Shown piece by piece: positions 11,511 to 23,829 of a stretch of DNA of 64,000 nucleotides (position 1 is its first letter; every line of letters starts with the position of its first letter). The notes under the pieces are model-generated. The model did not search any database and was not told the origin of the DNA. It worked only from the letters and a program-made list of their open reading frames with translations. A program made the position numbers and the translations under genes. The stretch is taken from contig CP141150.1 of NCBI GenBank assembly GCA_035235625.1, forward strand, positions 930,001 through 994,000, read 5' to 3'. The stretch comes from Saururus chinensis (Eukaryota > Streptophyta > Magnoliopsida > Piperales > Saururaceae).

Positions 11511-14500
11511 TTATGACCTATTCGGAGGCGGCTTCACCTTGTAAATACGGACTATCCAGTTTGATGTTGTGAATGCCTCTTCCAAGTGCTCAAGTTTGAT
11601 GTCCTTATTCCCAATTTCAACCCCTCTGGCACGATCATACCTGCCAATGACCCAATACGAGCAAAAATGGAACAAGAAAATTATACAAAGTATAAGAAAA
11701 CGAAAGCTTTCAGCAAAAGAAGAAATAAATGGTAATCATAAATTTGTCAAGATAATTTTCAATTAACCATATAAAATACAAAAAAATTAGCTCTCTCTCT
11801 ATATATAGATACATTCTAAAAGACCAGAGGAGACATTATACCCTGGAGGTCTGCCATATTCCGTCATCAACTCACCAAAACGGTAATAAGATAGTTTGTA
11901 CCTATGCATGATCAAATAATATTAGTTTAAAAACGGTCAAAATATATAAAAGATACATTAAAACGTAGGACATTAGAAGAGCTCTTTTTTTGGCAGTACA
12001 AACGAACTCATGTTTCATGACAAGAAGTTGTGTAGGATGAAAAGTGATAAGATTAATAAAGTCCAACTTTCAAATTATGAAAGAAGAGCCAATGGGTTTA
12101 AGGAGAATCAGATATATACTTCTCGGATTGAATCAAAGTTAGATCTAACCTAAGTAACTTACATGAGACAGTTCAACATTTTTGGTGCTGCACCCTTGTC
12201 GACACGATAATCCCCATTCACAAGATAATCAGGTTCTTTAATGACAGGGAAAACGCCGCCTCCGATTCTCACCATCCACAAAAACCTAAGACAATAATGC
12301 AGTTTCACAATAATTGATAAAAAAATAATGCAGTTTCACAATAGTAGTGAAAAGAGAATCACCAATACACAGAATGCATAAAACAAAGTATGAACATTAT
12401 GCAAGAAGTTTGATCGCTTACTTATTAATGTCATCAGAAGAATAACCTGTAACCCCTCCAAATACAACCAGCACATAATCCACATCAAGGGACTGCATAA
12501 TCTCATAGGCTTCATCTTCATATGAAGACATAGCACGTCCTACCGTGGCAATATGTGTATTGTTCCAAGTGTTATTATCAACTATGACAGTTCTGTTGCC
12601 CATGGCAGTGATTTGGTACCCATAGTCCCACCAGGACATAATTTTAGCATCAGGAGGTGTATTCTGGCGAATCCAAAAGTATGCCTCACGATAGTCATCA
12701 AAAATAACCCTACCACCATGAGCCCCCCTTGCAGCCAATACAATTGAAGGAGAGGAATAAGCTTCTGACGTGACCCAGGTGCAGTGTATTGCATATCTGA
12801 CAAGCAAATAGAGAGCACCAACAAGCAAAAGAGCAGCGCCATTCTTTTGGTAAGGCAGAGAATGGTCCACCAAGCCCTGTTAATGTACAAATTTGGAACC
12901 AGTGCAGCATTAGGCCTACCATAAGGTGATATTACAAGAAAAACGAACAGCTAAAATAGAAAATAAGACTTCTGCTTGATTATGTAATATAGGACAAGGC
13001 ATGCTCTCCACCTAGATTGACATGAAACAAACACTAGAAGGTAATACCATGTTGACTAATTGAACAGAAAATGAATCATATTGTTATGTTAGCAAATAAT
13101 TTCATTTACATTGAGTGCAAATTATAAGTCTATCAGGAGACAACAGTTGGCTTCCATCCCAAAAATGATTTTTTTTCCAAAAAATTGATCAATAATAGGT
13201 GTGGCAGGTATCAAATTTGGGTATCTGTCAATTCATCTCAAAGAAGTAGAGACCACTAAGAAAACTTGATTGGTTGTGGTGTTGTTGTTTCACTGACTGA
13301 CTAAACAAAGAATCCTAAATGAAACTTTGCTGGACCAGTAAGGCCATTTGATGCTATACTATCTTTTGCCACAAGCAGCACCTCTTTTTTTAAGTCTGGC
13401 TTGGGAAAGGGTCAGGCATGGAAATTGAATTTAACTTCCTGTCCTTTAGAGGAGGCTCAAAAGGAAAACAAGCATATATTGAGAACTCAGAAGACACTGC
13501 TAGATTCCCAATAGGCTTGTGCCCAAAGCAGGTCTTATGGCAACAAGTCCAGGCGTGAAATTCATGTTTTTTATTTCAAATCCTCAGCTCACTCTTCGAC
13601 ATTCAGGATACAAATGAATGAACCAACTTGTTTTTTTATAGATTAAATATCGTACTCCTCCATGAGTCTTTCAGCAGGTCATTTCACTTCTGCAATATAA
13701 CTTGAAGAAGATTGTGCCACAACACATGATAGAAAACAATGGTGAATGTAGGATACCTTTGTTGCGGACTTTGCAGTCCCAGTTGCCTTGCTTGATCCTG
13801 TGTGCAGAGGTTTGGTCTTAGCTCGTAATAATGTAGTCAGATTTTTTATGGTAGCGGAAACAGCGATAGCACTGATCAGACATACAGCAGGTGTAGCAAC
13901 AAGAATCAACCGAACCATCACCCCAGCAAAATACATGCTTGTAAGACCGTACATTACTATAAATATTGTGGCATCAGATAACCTCTTGAAACAAAAGTAT
14001 AGGCCGGCTGGAAAAAGAATAAGAAGGATGTGAAAGTCAAACATGAATGAGGACCATGCAGTAGGTTGATGCTCTGAGACAGAAGCAATTATGGGAATGT
14101 GATCCTTTGCATATGTTGGATCAAGCAAAGAGTAAAATCTCCCTGTCCAGGGCGAGATATAGCCAGATGCCATGCCAATTCCTAGGGCAAGAACACCCAT
14201 ACTCACTGCACAAGTAACAGTAATTCTTAAGAAAGCCTGGAACAGATTTGTGTCACTCAGCAGGTGCTTAACCCAATCCAGAAGGTAAAATACCTGGAAA
14301 AAAAAGATGTATCAGCAGCACAAAGTAAAAAAGACAAAAAGAGCCAACATGCTCACACTTAACGGGCTATTTGGTCACTGAATCGAAGAGGATTCAGGCT
14401 GATTCCGTCTGTTTTTTTGTTTGGTTGGTTAGATTCAATGGAATAAAAAATTCCACCTGGCTGATGATTCAAGCTCAATTCTGCCAGAATCAACCGATTC

Positions 14501-16478
14501 AGTTGATTCCGCATAATGGCCATCATTGTTGACTTTTTCATTGCTTTAGGAAGTTGCCACGTACCCATTCTATTCCAGTCAATTCCACAGAATCTAATAA
14601 TTCCATTACCAAACATAATTTTGATTCTGCTCAATTCCACTGGAATTAATTCCTCCAAAATCTAATTCCAATTCTATTTAATTCCGTATCCAAACAGCCC
14701 CTTAGACATGATGCATGTCCGACTTCTACCTTAAGTTTTCTCCTTCCCATAGTGGCTTACGCCATTTAGATACATGGATTGGTTGAGTACATGAAGAAAT
14801 ACAATTGTCAAAATCAAAATGTTTGCTGTAATATGATTGTAAAAATAAAGTAAGGGCATTTAAAACAAAGCTTGCTTTATTATGGCCACCCGTAGTAACA
14901 TTTTTTGTCTCACTATACTAACTCCGCTTATTCTTTCTTATTCAGTTTTTGTTGTTTCCTACCCTAGTAAAACAATTTCTTCATGCAAGTGAGGATGTAG
15001 TCGCTTATTCATATGTGTTGTAACGCAGCAAAAAATCATTATGCTTGACATTAAGGCGTTGTATGGATGCCGCTTTTGTGAGAAAGAAAAGTGGCTTTTG
15101 TGGTTCAGGTTTAGTTCAAAATGTCACATCTTGCTTTCTGCCTGCTTTCCTAGGAACTCTTCTCCCGAAGAGAATTCCCACAAAAGCCACTTTGCTTTCC
15201 CACAAAAGCAGGGAGCCAACCCACAAAAGCAGGAGCCAAACAACGCCTAAAATTATGTGAAACTTGATGCAAGATGACAAGGCCACCCATTTCATTTTCC
15301 TTTTCTGTTCATCATTATCCTGATAGAATTCCTTCAAATGTTTCAAAGACTACAAATTTCATAGATTAAAAAACGTATTTCCTGTTTGCACGACTAAAAA
15401 CAAGGTCACTCTGACATCTAGAACAGTTTCACAACCCTATATTACTTCTTTGTTATAAAACCAGCGTTCCAATCACACACATCTTCCTCCGTGTGCAAAT
15501 TCATAAACCAGCATCTTACCAAAAACTGGAGATAGATCAGGATGTAGAAACAAAAGTAAATACCTGCATCAAGAAAAACACGCCCATAGCTGCCATGTGC
15601 TCCCCAGACTGGACATGTTGGAACCCAACAAATCGGATTTGCATAGCAAGTAACATACCCAACACATACATACAATTATACGCCACATACAATCTCATTG
15701 AATACCTTCCAGTGATCAGCAGCACCATAACATAAAGAGGGATTAAGTTAATAATAAACACATAACCTCCCCACGCTGAAACCATGTAAAAGTAAGCAAA
15801 TGCTGATGCTAGTCCCCATGCTAGGGACCCGGTGTTCACCGCCTTAACAAACAGATAAAATGTCAGTAGCAGTGCAAATATTGCAACTCCTTCGTTATCA
15901 TACGACCCTGCGACTGACCTCGAAATGTAACCCGGGCAAATTGCAATTAAGGCTGCAGCGACCAGCCCGGCTCCTGAATCCCAGAGTTCTGTACCAAAGA
16001 AGTAAGCCACCAGGGTCGTGTTTGCAGCGAAGAACGGGGCGGTCAAAACACACACTTCACGGATGTGGACCATGAATCGGAAAAACCGAAGCGTCCAGTA
16101 TAGGATGGCTGCAGTGACCATAAGGCCGGGGTAAAGCGTCCCGCCGATGATCCGCCCCAAGGGGTACCAGCTCTCAGAGTCGAACCAGTTCCAAAACTCG
16201 TAGAACCCCTTTTCTGTGAGATAAACAGTGGTCCTATAATTGAAATACGGATCGAACTCATGGATCATGCTCTCATACCGCAGAACGCTGAAGAGCCGGA
16301 TGATGAAGGCCAGGACGTATACAAGGCCCAACACGCTCACTCGGATGAGAAGCTCCTTCTGCCTGGTATTCAGCTTCAACGACTGGCGCAAGGAATCAAA
16401 AAGGCTGGGCTTTAAGCTGATCTGCGCCGGGCTCTGCCCGGATCTCACAACATTGCCAGAGTCCGACCTCCCACTCAT
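11511..16478 (-). CDS. STT3B: Oligosaccharyltransferase catalytic subunit STT3 (STT3B-like)
   Basis: Six coding exons on the minus strand (16478-15564, 14293-13757, 12876-12422, 12285-12163, 11901-11842, 11640-11511) join in phase to 739 aa, close to the 735 aa I recall for Arabidopsis STT3B. The protein transfers the lipid-linked glycan to Asn of nascent proteins in the ER membrane. Visible motifs are [10 protein letters not shown] (73-82, the first acidic site), SYDNE (192-196), SVSEHQ (376-381), WWDYG (566-570) and the N-glycosylated-type DNNTWNNT (584-591). The N-terminal two thirds is a run of hydrophobic helices and the C-terminal third is the lumenal domain. All key residues are present and no frame break is seen. 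A 5' UTR intron (about 16720-16516) is likely. STT3A is the alternative paralogue; length and C-terminal sequence favour STT3B. Confidence 0.95.
14362..14701. mobile_element. Tourist-like MITE in STT3 intron 1 (340 bp)
   Basis: Imperfect terminal inverted repeats (GGGCTATTTGG at the left; the reverse complement of the right end reads GGGGCTGTTTGGATACGGAA) are flanked by TTA on each side, as expected for PIF/Harbinger-type MITEs. The body is full of short GAATTCC/GGAATT-like inversions. It has no coding capacity. Confidence 0.65.
15055..15247. mobile_element. Tourist-like MITE in STT3 intron 1 (193 bp)
   Basis: The termini are GGCGTTGTATGG and, reverse-complemented, GGCGTTGTTTGG, with one mismatch in 12. 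TAA flanks both ends. Internal CTTTTGTG / CACAAAAG segments continue the inverted symmetry. It fits the PIF/Harbinger MITE pattern and is a different family from its neighbour at 14362. Confidence 0.7.
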
Positions 16479-17002
16479 CGTACTGAACTAGAACTGATCC
16501 AAAACACTAAATCCTCTGAAAATCGATGGCTACACCAAGCATTCCATCAAAACCTTCAATCACATCGAAACCCAAAAACATTACGAAAAAGACAAAAAAA
16601 AACTAACAGAATCAGATGAATCGAATGTTGAACTGAAATATGCACAAAAAGAGAGAGAGCGGATTGGGATCTGGGAATCTGAATTGGGTGTGAAATTGAA
16701 GAGGAAAAGGGAGATCGTACCTGGAACTGACGAGGAATCTGCGAAATTCGACAAGACCGAGACTAGACTCTCGATAGGTCCCCCGAATCCTCGAATCCCA
16801 AATCGACTTTAACCGAGCCACAAACCCTCCGCCGCTCCAGGGTTTTGCATCCGACCGCCGGAAAGCGGAAAAAGGGGAGGGATAGCGTCGTATCAAGTGG
16901 GGCCAGGCGCGGTGACTTATACAGTGTTAGAGAGAGAGATGTGTGAATCATGTCATCAGATATGCATGGACTTCGTGCCTAGCCGAGTCAGGTTAAGATT
17001 AT
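16479..17002 (-). promoter_or_regulatory. STT3 5' UTR, probable leader intron and promoter region
   Basis: Upstream of the ATG, an acceptor TTTTCAG (exon resumes at 16515) and a donor CAG|GTACGATC (16720) mark a probable 205-base leader intron. Leader introns are common in plant housekeeping genes. A CT-rich stretch (minus strand, about 16925-16940) could be an initiator-type element. No clear TATA box was found. Confidence 0.5.
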
Positions 17003-17215
17003 GAGTAGTGCTATTTTTACGTGAAAAAACTCACGTCAAAAGTCTACGTGAAGTGAGCTTTGGACATGCATTTTTTCACGTCACGAAAGTATTTTTTTAA
17101 GATTATTTCATATTGACTGAATTTTTACACGTCAAAAGTTTACTTTATTATTTTCAAAACCTTTTATAAAGTGGGCTTTTTGACGTATGAAAATTCAGTC
17201 GCCAGAGCATTACTC
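17003..17215. mobile_element. Inverted-repeat MITE-like element (213 bp)
   Basis: It begins GAGTAGTGCT and ends AGCATTACTC, an inverted pair with one mismatch. Inside, GACTGAATTTTTACACGTCA (about 17115) pairs with TGACGTATGAAAATTCAGTC (ending about 17200). A related terminus, CGTCAAAATACCACTACTC, occurs near 54163-54181. The target duplication is unclear, so the superfamily is not assigned. Confidence 0.5.
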
Positions 17216-17465
17216 TTTTATGTTTCACTCTCATAACGGGCGATATATAAAAAATAAGATGGATAATATATGTATATATATTTTTTATATTGAGTTTATT
17301 ATTAAAATAAAATATTATAAATACTTTTGATTGGTTGATGGGATAATTCAATCGCGAATCAACCCCTAGTTGGCCCAATGACATAAGTGATTAAAATAAA
17401 TTATTTTTTTTATAATTTTAATACTTGATATATAATTAAGTACTATTGCCATAAATCTAATCATA

Positions 17466-17672
17466 TATACTCACTCTATACTATATTAATAGTTTTATTT
17501 GACAAAAATGTTTATTTCATCTTGGCTTTATTTTATTTAATTTAAGTAGTTAGGTATTTAAAAAATAGTATTATGAGTTTATTTTCCCTTCTTTTAGAAG
17601 TGGGTTTCACCATTCAATAAAAACTAATATATTTTTAAATATAGCTAATAATATAAGATAGAAGGAATACAT
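17466..17672. mobile_element. Stowaway-like MITE copy
   Basis: This ~207-base AT-rich element runs from CTCACTCTATACTATATTAA to ATATAAGATAGAAGGAATA. It shares the internal phrases of the copies at 33-34.5 kb and 57.3 kb: ATATTAATAGTTTTATTT, GTGGGTTTCACCATTCAATA and ATAGCTAATAATATAAG. Confidence 0.55.
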
Positions 17673-17719
17673 AATTGGCTACTTGGCATAATGCAAATAA
17701 ACTATAGCCATGTTGGTAG

Positions 17720-18387
17720 TGTGACACCCGTGATTGCAATATTAATTAGTAATTTTTATGGGATTTTTATAGTTTTGGATGCGTATCTAATAATGTTACA
17801 ATATTTTCTCTCTCTTGCTCCAACTTTTATTTTTTCAAATAACATAGACAATATTTATTTATTAATAATATTACAATATATCTAAATTTTTTATGTTTGG
17901 CCAATGTAAAAATAACATATAAACTATTGAATTAAGAAAAAAATTAATTAATAAAAAATAAGGTTATGCGCATACCCAATTCGACCAAAGTAGGGTTAAA
18001 GTTTGGGTTTTCAATTCGTTATGTCATGTAAGTGCTCATAATAACTTGTTTTGCGAACAAAGTGAAAACTAAAGAGATGTTGAGTAGAGATAAATCATAT
18101 ATTACTAGATTGTTACTAGTTAATGTGTGATGTAATTTTGAGACTTTATATCTATGTATTTAAAAAAAAAATTATTTTAATAGTTATGGACTCATTTATG
18201 ACTATGACTCTATGTGTGTATAAAAAAGCTTATGTTTATGCTTAATAGCTTATGTTTAATTTTTTTATTTTTATGAGTAATTACTTTTGTACAAAATAGT
18301 GGTTGTGTACTTCAATTTAGTTCAGGTCTTGAGTTAGTAAATCAAATATTATTACACCTTTCGACCGGTTTGGATGGGGGTGTGACA
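17720..18387 (+). mobile_element. Probable small solo LTR (668 bp), Ty3/gypsy-like
   Basis: It starts TGTGACACCCGTGATTG and ends GGATGGGGGTGTGACA, termini of the form seen in the other gypsy-type LTRs here. No matching target duplication is visible (GGTAG versus GTATT), so it may be old or the boundaries approximate. Confidence 0.45.
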
Positions 18388-19667
18388 GTATTCATTTGAT
18401 GTTTCCTTTAGTAATTCACTATAGAGGTTCCACTTTAGCTTATAAGTAATAACTTTACCCATAACTTCATGCAACCATCATAGTCATCAAACTTCTACAC
18501 TACTATTGATACAATGCACTTTTTGCATCTCTTCATGTTAGTAGGGCCACTTTGTCTAACAAGTCAGGTCAATGCCTAAAACTAACAATGATACAATATC
18601 AGCCACTTTTGTAATTAAGGGATAATATATTTCAATAATAAACTTTTGTTTGCAATATCTAGAATTATGGAAAGCCCTTGTCCCCTTTTTGGTGTATTTG
18701 ATTTCATAGGGAAATGTAAATTCATCAATATGGGAGGGCGATTGAGGGAAGAAACAGGTGGAGATGGAGATAAAAACAAAATTGTAATAGTAAGGAGAAG
18801 ATAGAAACAAAGTCGTGATTCTACAGGATAAGGCCTAACGAGCATCCCACCAAACATCGTGCAATAGAAATGTAGGCCCCTGTGCCTTCTCACAAGGAAT
18901 AGGTGACACGAATCTTCCTCAAACAATATATACTATTGGCACAATTAGTGTTGCACCAAGTTGGTACTGGGAAACCCCACCCATTACCATTTACAAAACC
19001 TCGACCCATATCCTAACCAAACCTGTCTTGAGTTGGGTGGAAACAGGTTTTGAATCATACCATATCAGGTTAAAATGGAATTGGGTTTAAGTTCCTTTCA
19101 ACACATTTTTCTTATTCTATTAAAAATAAATCTCATCCTATAATGAATTTACTTATGTTACTAACACATACCGTACCTTATTTAAGTAACCCAAGTTTTT
19201 TACATAAATTATCCAAAAAATACACTTATTGATTATAACCTACCTATCTATCTATAAAAAAATGGTTATATATACCCTTCTTAAAGAGGGTTTGGGTCAG
19301 GTCAAGTAAAACCAAAACCTAACCTAATCTGGTCTTTCGGCAAGAGCTTTAAACCCAAATATGATCCATTTACCATATAAGTAAAATCAAACTTGATTCA
19401 TTAGGGCCGGGTTCAAACACCCAAAAAAAAAACCTAAGTGGCATCCCGAGGAGCAATATCAATCTAAGTGTAAGACAAACAATTTGAGGAAGAACTACAT
19501 ATAATAAACTAGTAATCAATGCAAATGACACAAATTTAGCGTGGTTCAATAGTCACCAATTCCACACAAGTAGCAAGTTGTCTCACCACAAGATTTTTAA
19601 ATTCAATTTTAGGAAATTACCACACAAAAAATTATTTATTTTTTATTGAAATATTGTTAAAAATACA
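18388..19667. other. AT-rich spacer with decayed repeat sequence
   Basis: Low-complexity phrases such as GGGTTTGGGTCAGGTCAAGT and their reverse complements (about 18960-19400) suggest a decayed dispersed repeat. No gene, RNA or complete element is recognised. Confidence 0.4.
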
Positions 19668-21631
19668 TGTAATGATCATGAATGTTTAATGCGATTTTAC
19701 ACCTCTAATAAAGCTACTATTTAAGTTTTTAATAATTTTAAATTATTTTGAGGTGTAAATCGGTAGGATTTCTTAAGGGCATGATAGAGCTCGTAAAAAT
19801 GAGTGCAATGAGCCTTGAACCGCTCAAATCGAACACCGGGGGTCAAAAATTACTATCTTGGAAAGTACACCATATGGGCAGGACCTACATAAAAAGTGCA
19901 AGATAACTAACCCATGTAGGGTCTAATTTTATAGGGTTTGTCGATATGAGCTCAACAGTATGAAAAACGCTTAAATAAGAGTTCGAGAGAGAAAATTATG
20001 TGTGTTTAATGATTTCAATTTAAAAAAAATTTATTAAAAGAGGCTCGATGCGTGTCTCATTGCGTGATGCGCATTAGCACGATGAGCATTATGTGGAGTG
20101 CTGATTGCACGCAGGCCAAACCCTGTGCACAACACGTGGCATCGCTACGCATTGTGTGTGCACCACGTAGCTGGCTTTTGTGCCACAAGAGTGGCACATG
20201 CAAACCACCTTTGCATGCTCGCTATTTATATGCATGCATGTGTCCATTTTTTCCGGTTTCTTCTCTCCCACATTCCATAAACTTCATTTCTCTCGTTGTA
20301 AGTTATTTTATGTCTAATTTGAGTCGTTCAATAGGCCTTTTTAACTAATTTAAGTGTGCTCTACGTAATAGAATGGTTCATTCTTCGAGTTATTGACCCT
20401 AAAGGGGGAAAATGGTCTAAGGCAAGAGGAGGCTCTGTCTGACGCCATCAGGCCCAAAGATAGATAGATAGAGAGAGAGAGAGAAGCAGCCCGGAGTTAG
20501 AAGAGTCTCTGTCCTCACAAAGAGAGAGAGAGAGAGAAACATCCTCATGTAAGGGGAGGTTCTATCTGCCGCTTACAGGCACATAAAGTGAGAAACGTCT
20601 ATGGGAAAGAGGAGGTTATGTTTGCTAGGGAAGGGGAGGTTTCATCTACCTAAATCGAGTGTGTTAGATGACATGATGGGGCATTTTTCCATTTAGAGAG
20701 CTCTAAAGCCCAAAAAATGGACATCAAGTGCATGGAGTGCTACTCATTAACTTTGAACTCATGCAGAAAGCAGGCTAGGGGTTTTTATCCTTTCCTAAGG
20801 CATGATTGTTACTTTGGTTGTCTCTTGAACTTAATATGCATGTGACTCTAACATGCTAAGTGTTAGAGTTAATTTCAAGATATGCTTTATGATTTTCTCA
20901 CATATGTACTTTATCAAATAATTATCCTTTGAAGTAGGATATGATTTACAAGTTGTGATTTTATGATTGCCTCGTATATTCATTTTATCGAATGGTTTAT
21001 CCTTAGATTTTGATAGATTATTCTACACGTTTAAGCATGTGAGATAGAAAAAATATAGCTTTGCCACTATTTTAATTAGGAATGACTAATGTACATTTGA
21101 AAAGTGGTTTTAGAGATTCATTCTTTGTAGAAGGATGACTCTCAAGATTATTTTTGAAAATACGTAGAAACATGGTGAAGAAGTTACTAAAACGGGATGA
21201 AGAAAGGGTAATTGTCTCATTAGAACAAGCAACCAACCTTATCTTTGTAGTCGTTTATAGTGACGCTCTCATGGCTTGGAGAGGCGAGGTTAAAGTATTT
21301 AAAAGGATAAACATTGAGATAAAATGTTTCGAAAGAAAAATTGCCCTTTATGAGTCTAGGAGCTGAGGATAGATTTGTTTATATGGAGTTGTTGTTGGGC
21401 GTCCCAATAGAGCTTTGTGGATTAGATGAGGGCACAATTATAATCTAGTTTGGAATTGGATATACAATACCTATTTTAGCCATGTGAGCCCCTAACGAAG
21501 GATAAGGCCCCTAGTGAGCCCTTAACGAAGGGCAAGACCCCCTTAAAAAGGCTACATGCACTATGGTAGAGAGCATCATAGGAAGACTACACTCTCATGA
21601 TCCCAGCGCCCTAGGAGGCTTGGACATTTGT

Positions 21632-22050
21632 TGTTGTACCCCAGGTTTTTTGAAGCGTATAGAATTTTATTTTCACAAAAATATCGGAGTTTACCCAGGC
21701 CTGTGACTGGAGCCACTCGCCTTATGAGATAATAAAATAGTAATTTCCCCAAGAACCACAGTCTGTGTACAAACACACAAGAGAAAAAGAATAAGAAGAG
21801 TTCTTACTCTTTTCGGTGCGGTTGAAATTCTTGAAATCACATTGATAAAACTTGGAGTAGGCTCTTCTACCCGCACACTAAGCTTCGCCGAGTCATGCAA
21901 AGTATGGGGGGTGGTGAGTATTTTGAAATACTCAGTAGGGGAGTTTAAACGATCAGACATGTCAAACATGTGTCAAATTTCTGATGCGTGACTCTGACAT
22001 GTGTCTCTGACGCGTGTCATCTTCTAAGTTCTAACACTGCCACATGGCAA

Positions 22051-22119
<69 letters not shown>

Positions 22120-22461
22120 AAATTTAAAAACATCATATCTTTTTATCCCAAAGTCGGAATCACGTGTTCTTAGTACCGATGTTCTCATATCGACGAGCAC
22201 TTCAAAACTAGACCGCACATAGGTAGGTTACCTCATACTTTCAAAGTAAGTCCCGCCCATATGATATGTTTCCTGAGGTCATAATTTTCACTCCCGACCT
22301 TCGTTTTGTGTGTTCCTAGGCTCGTTACGCTCATCTCACCGAGCTCTATCAACTAATATAACTCTACAAAATATGCCTTTAAATAATTTAAAATAATTTA
22401 AAACTCATAAAATAATTTTATTAGAGGCAATAAATCATACCAAAAATTCGCACTCGTTACA
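21632..22461 (-). mobile_element. Solo LTR (830 bp) nested in the family B LTR
   Basis: The plus strand runs from TGTTGTACCCCAGG to CGCACTCGTTACA, with a perfect target duplication TTTGT (21627-21631 and 22462-22466). Homology to the LTRs at 19668 and 26411 shows it lies in minus orientation, opposite to its host LTR. The intact duplication marks it as younger than its host. It contains a long TA microsatellite. Confidence 0.8.
22050..22116. repeat. TA dinucleotide microsatellite
   Basis: About 65 bases of almost pure (TA)n lie inside the nested LTR. It is likely length-polymorphic. Confidence 0.9.
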
Positions 22462-22839
22462 TTTGTAGAAAGACATGAGAGCTTCTAAACCCTAGAAAAG
22501 TTCTAGGGGTGGTTTTGCCTGATAGTATAAAATCTCATATGGAGTATTTTAAAATACTCACCACCCCCTAGACCTTGAAGGACTTGGCTAGGCTTAGTGT
22601 GTGGGTAGAAATGCCTACTTGGGAGTTTTCGATATGATTTAAAGGTTTTCAAACTGCATCGAAAAACATAAATAAGAATTTTATTATTTTTTAGCTTATG
22701 TGTGTACACGGAGAGTAATTCCTGTGAAATTAAATTTTTATACCATGGTTATGGTGAATAGCTCTAATCGAGGGCCTAAGGGAACTTTGATATTTTTATT
22801 AAAACTTTTATATATTCTTCCAAAATTGCGGGGCGTGAC

Positions 22840-23829
22840 AATACCTCAAGGCATGATGTACTTATTTTTCAAATATACACATATTAGATAAGAGGAACAT
22901 AAGAGTCATCCAAATCCATCGCACAAATCAAATAGGGTATTTTCCCGTGTACATGTATGAGAACCGAAATGTACACCATCATAAAGTAAATTGGCATTCT
23001 CATACCTATAGTCATTCATAGAAAATGTCTCATAATCACAAAGAAAATCCTACATACTAGTTGTGCCTTTGAATACATTCTTGTCCTCACCACATAGACC
23101 ATGTCGTAACTCCTACTCCTACAAAGAAATTGCACCACAATGATTCCAACTATAGCTATCTATACCTATTGGGATAACTTAATAATTAACTTAGGTGGCA
23201 TCTTAATTGACAATCATAACATAATCTATCATCCATATATGCTCAATCTCCTCATGTCATCATTTTAAGGCAAAAAAACTACAAACAATTAGGGAACCAA
23301 GAAACACCTTTTTTTAATCTTTGAACACTCCCTCATGCCCATGGTTGACTCAACATTTAATTAAAATTTCTTAGACATGTTTTGTTCACAAAATATGGTT
23401 AAGGTCTCATGAGGCTCACAGCCCCAAGTGGCAATAATTCTCTACCTACTATAATTGCCAAAAACCCAAATAGTCGCATTCTGTTGAGATTATTTGAAGA
23501 TTAAAACCTCACACCCCATTGCAAGAGAGGCATAAGGAATGACCCTTTAAAGGCCAAACACCTCCTGGTTATTGCTAACATATAGTCCTTTCAATAATAA
23601 TCATTCAAGAAAGGCTTGTCTCCCTCTTTTATGTTTATAACTCTGCAGTATTCACAACTACCCTTACCTTCACATGAGGATACTGTAGGTATAAGGTTAT
23701 GATTTCTTTATATTTAATCATCATTATACAAAAAACTTAAATTCTCTTCATCTATCCTACTTATTAGTATATAAAATCATTATGAATCCCCTCTATTAAC
23801 CTCTCATAGGTTGAGGTAAATAGGGTATT
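22840..23829. other. AT-rich spacer
   Basis: I see no open frame of note, no tRNA or other RNA gene, and no terminal repeats. It is probably decayed transposon sequence. Confidence 0.4.

Larger units (their letters stand above)
19668..22839 (+). mobile_element. Solo LTR, Ty3/gypsy-like family B, interrupted by another LTR
   Basis: It starts TGTAATGATCATGAATG and ends ATTGCGGGGCGTGACA, with flanks ATACA and ATACC (4 of 5 bases match). The 5' region (CCTCTAATAAAG, then TAGAGCTCGTAAAAATGAGTG) is clearly homologous to the reverse complement of the LTR nested inside it. The palindromic motif GGAGTATTTTAAAATACTCACC lies about 300 bases from the 3' end. GGGGAGG-type sub-repeats occur at 20400-20650. 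Without the insertion it is about 2.3 kb. No protein-coding internal region is present. Confidence 0.65.

Noticed and set aside
11511-16478. Assignment of the oligosaccharyltransferase gene as STT3A
   Set aside because: The 739-aa length and the C-terminus ending KVKPPPNRS fit STT3B as I recall it better than the ~779-aa STT3A, though a tree would be decisive.
18556-18926. Minus-strand open frames of 84-103 codons
   Set aside because: No similarity, conserved motif or gene structure; surrounded by decayed repeats.
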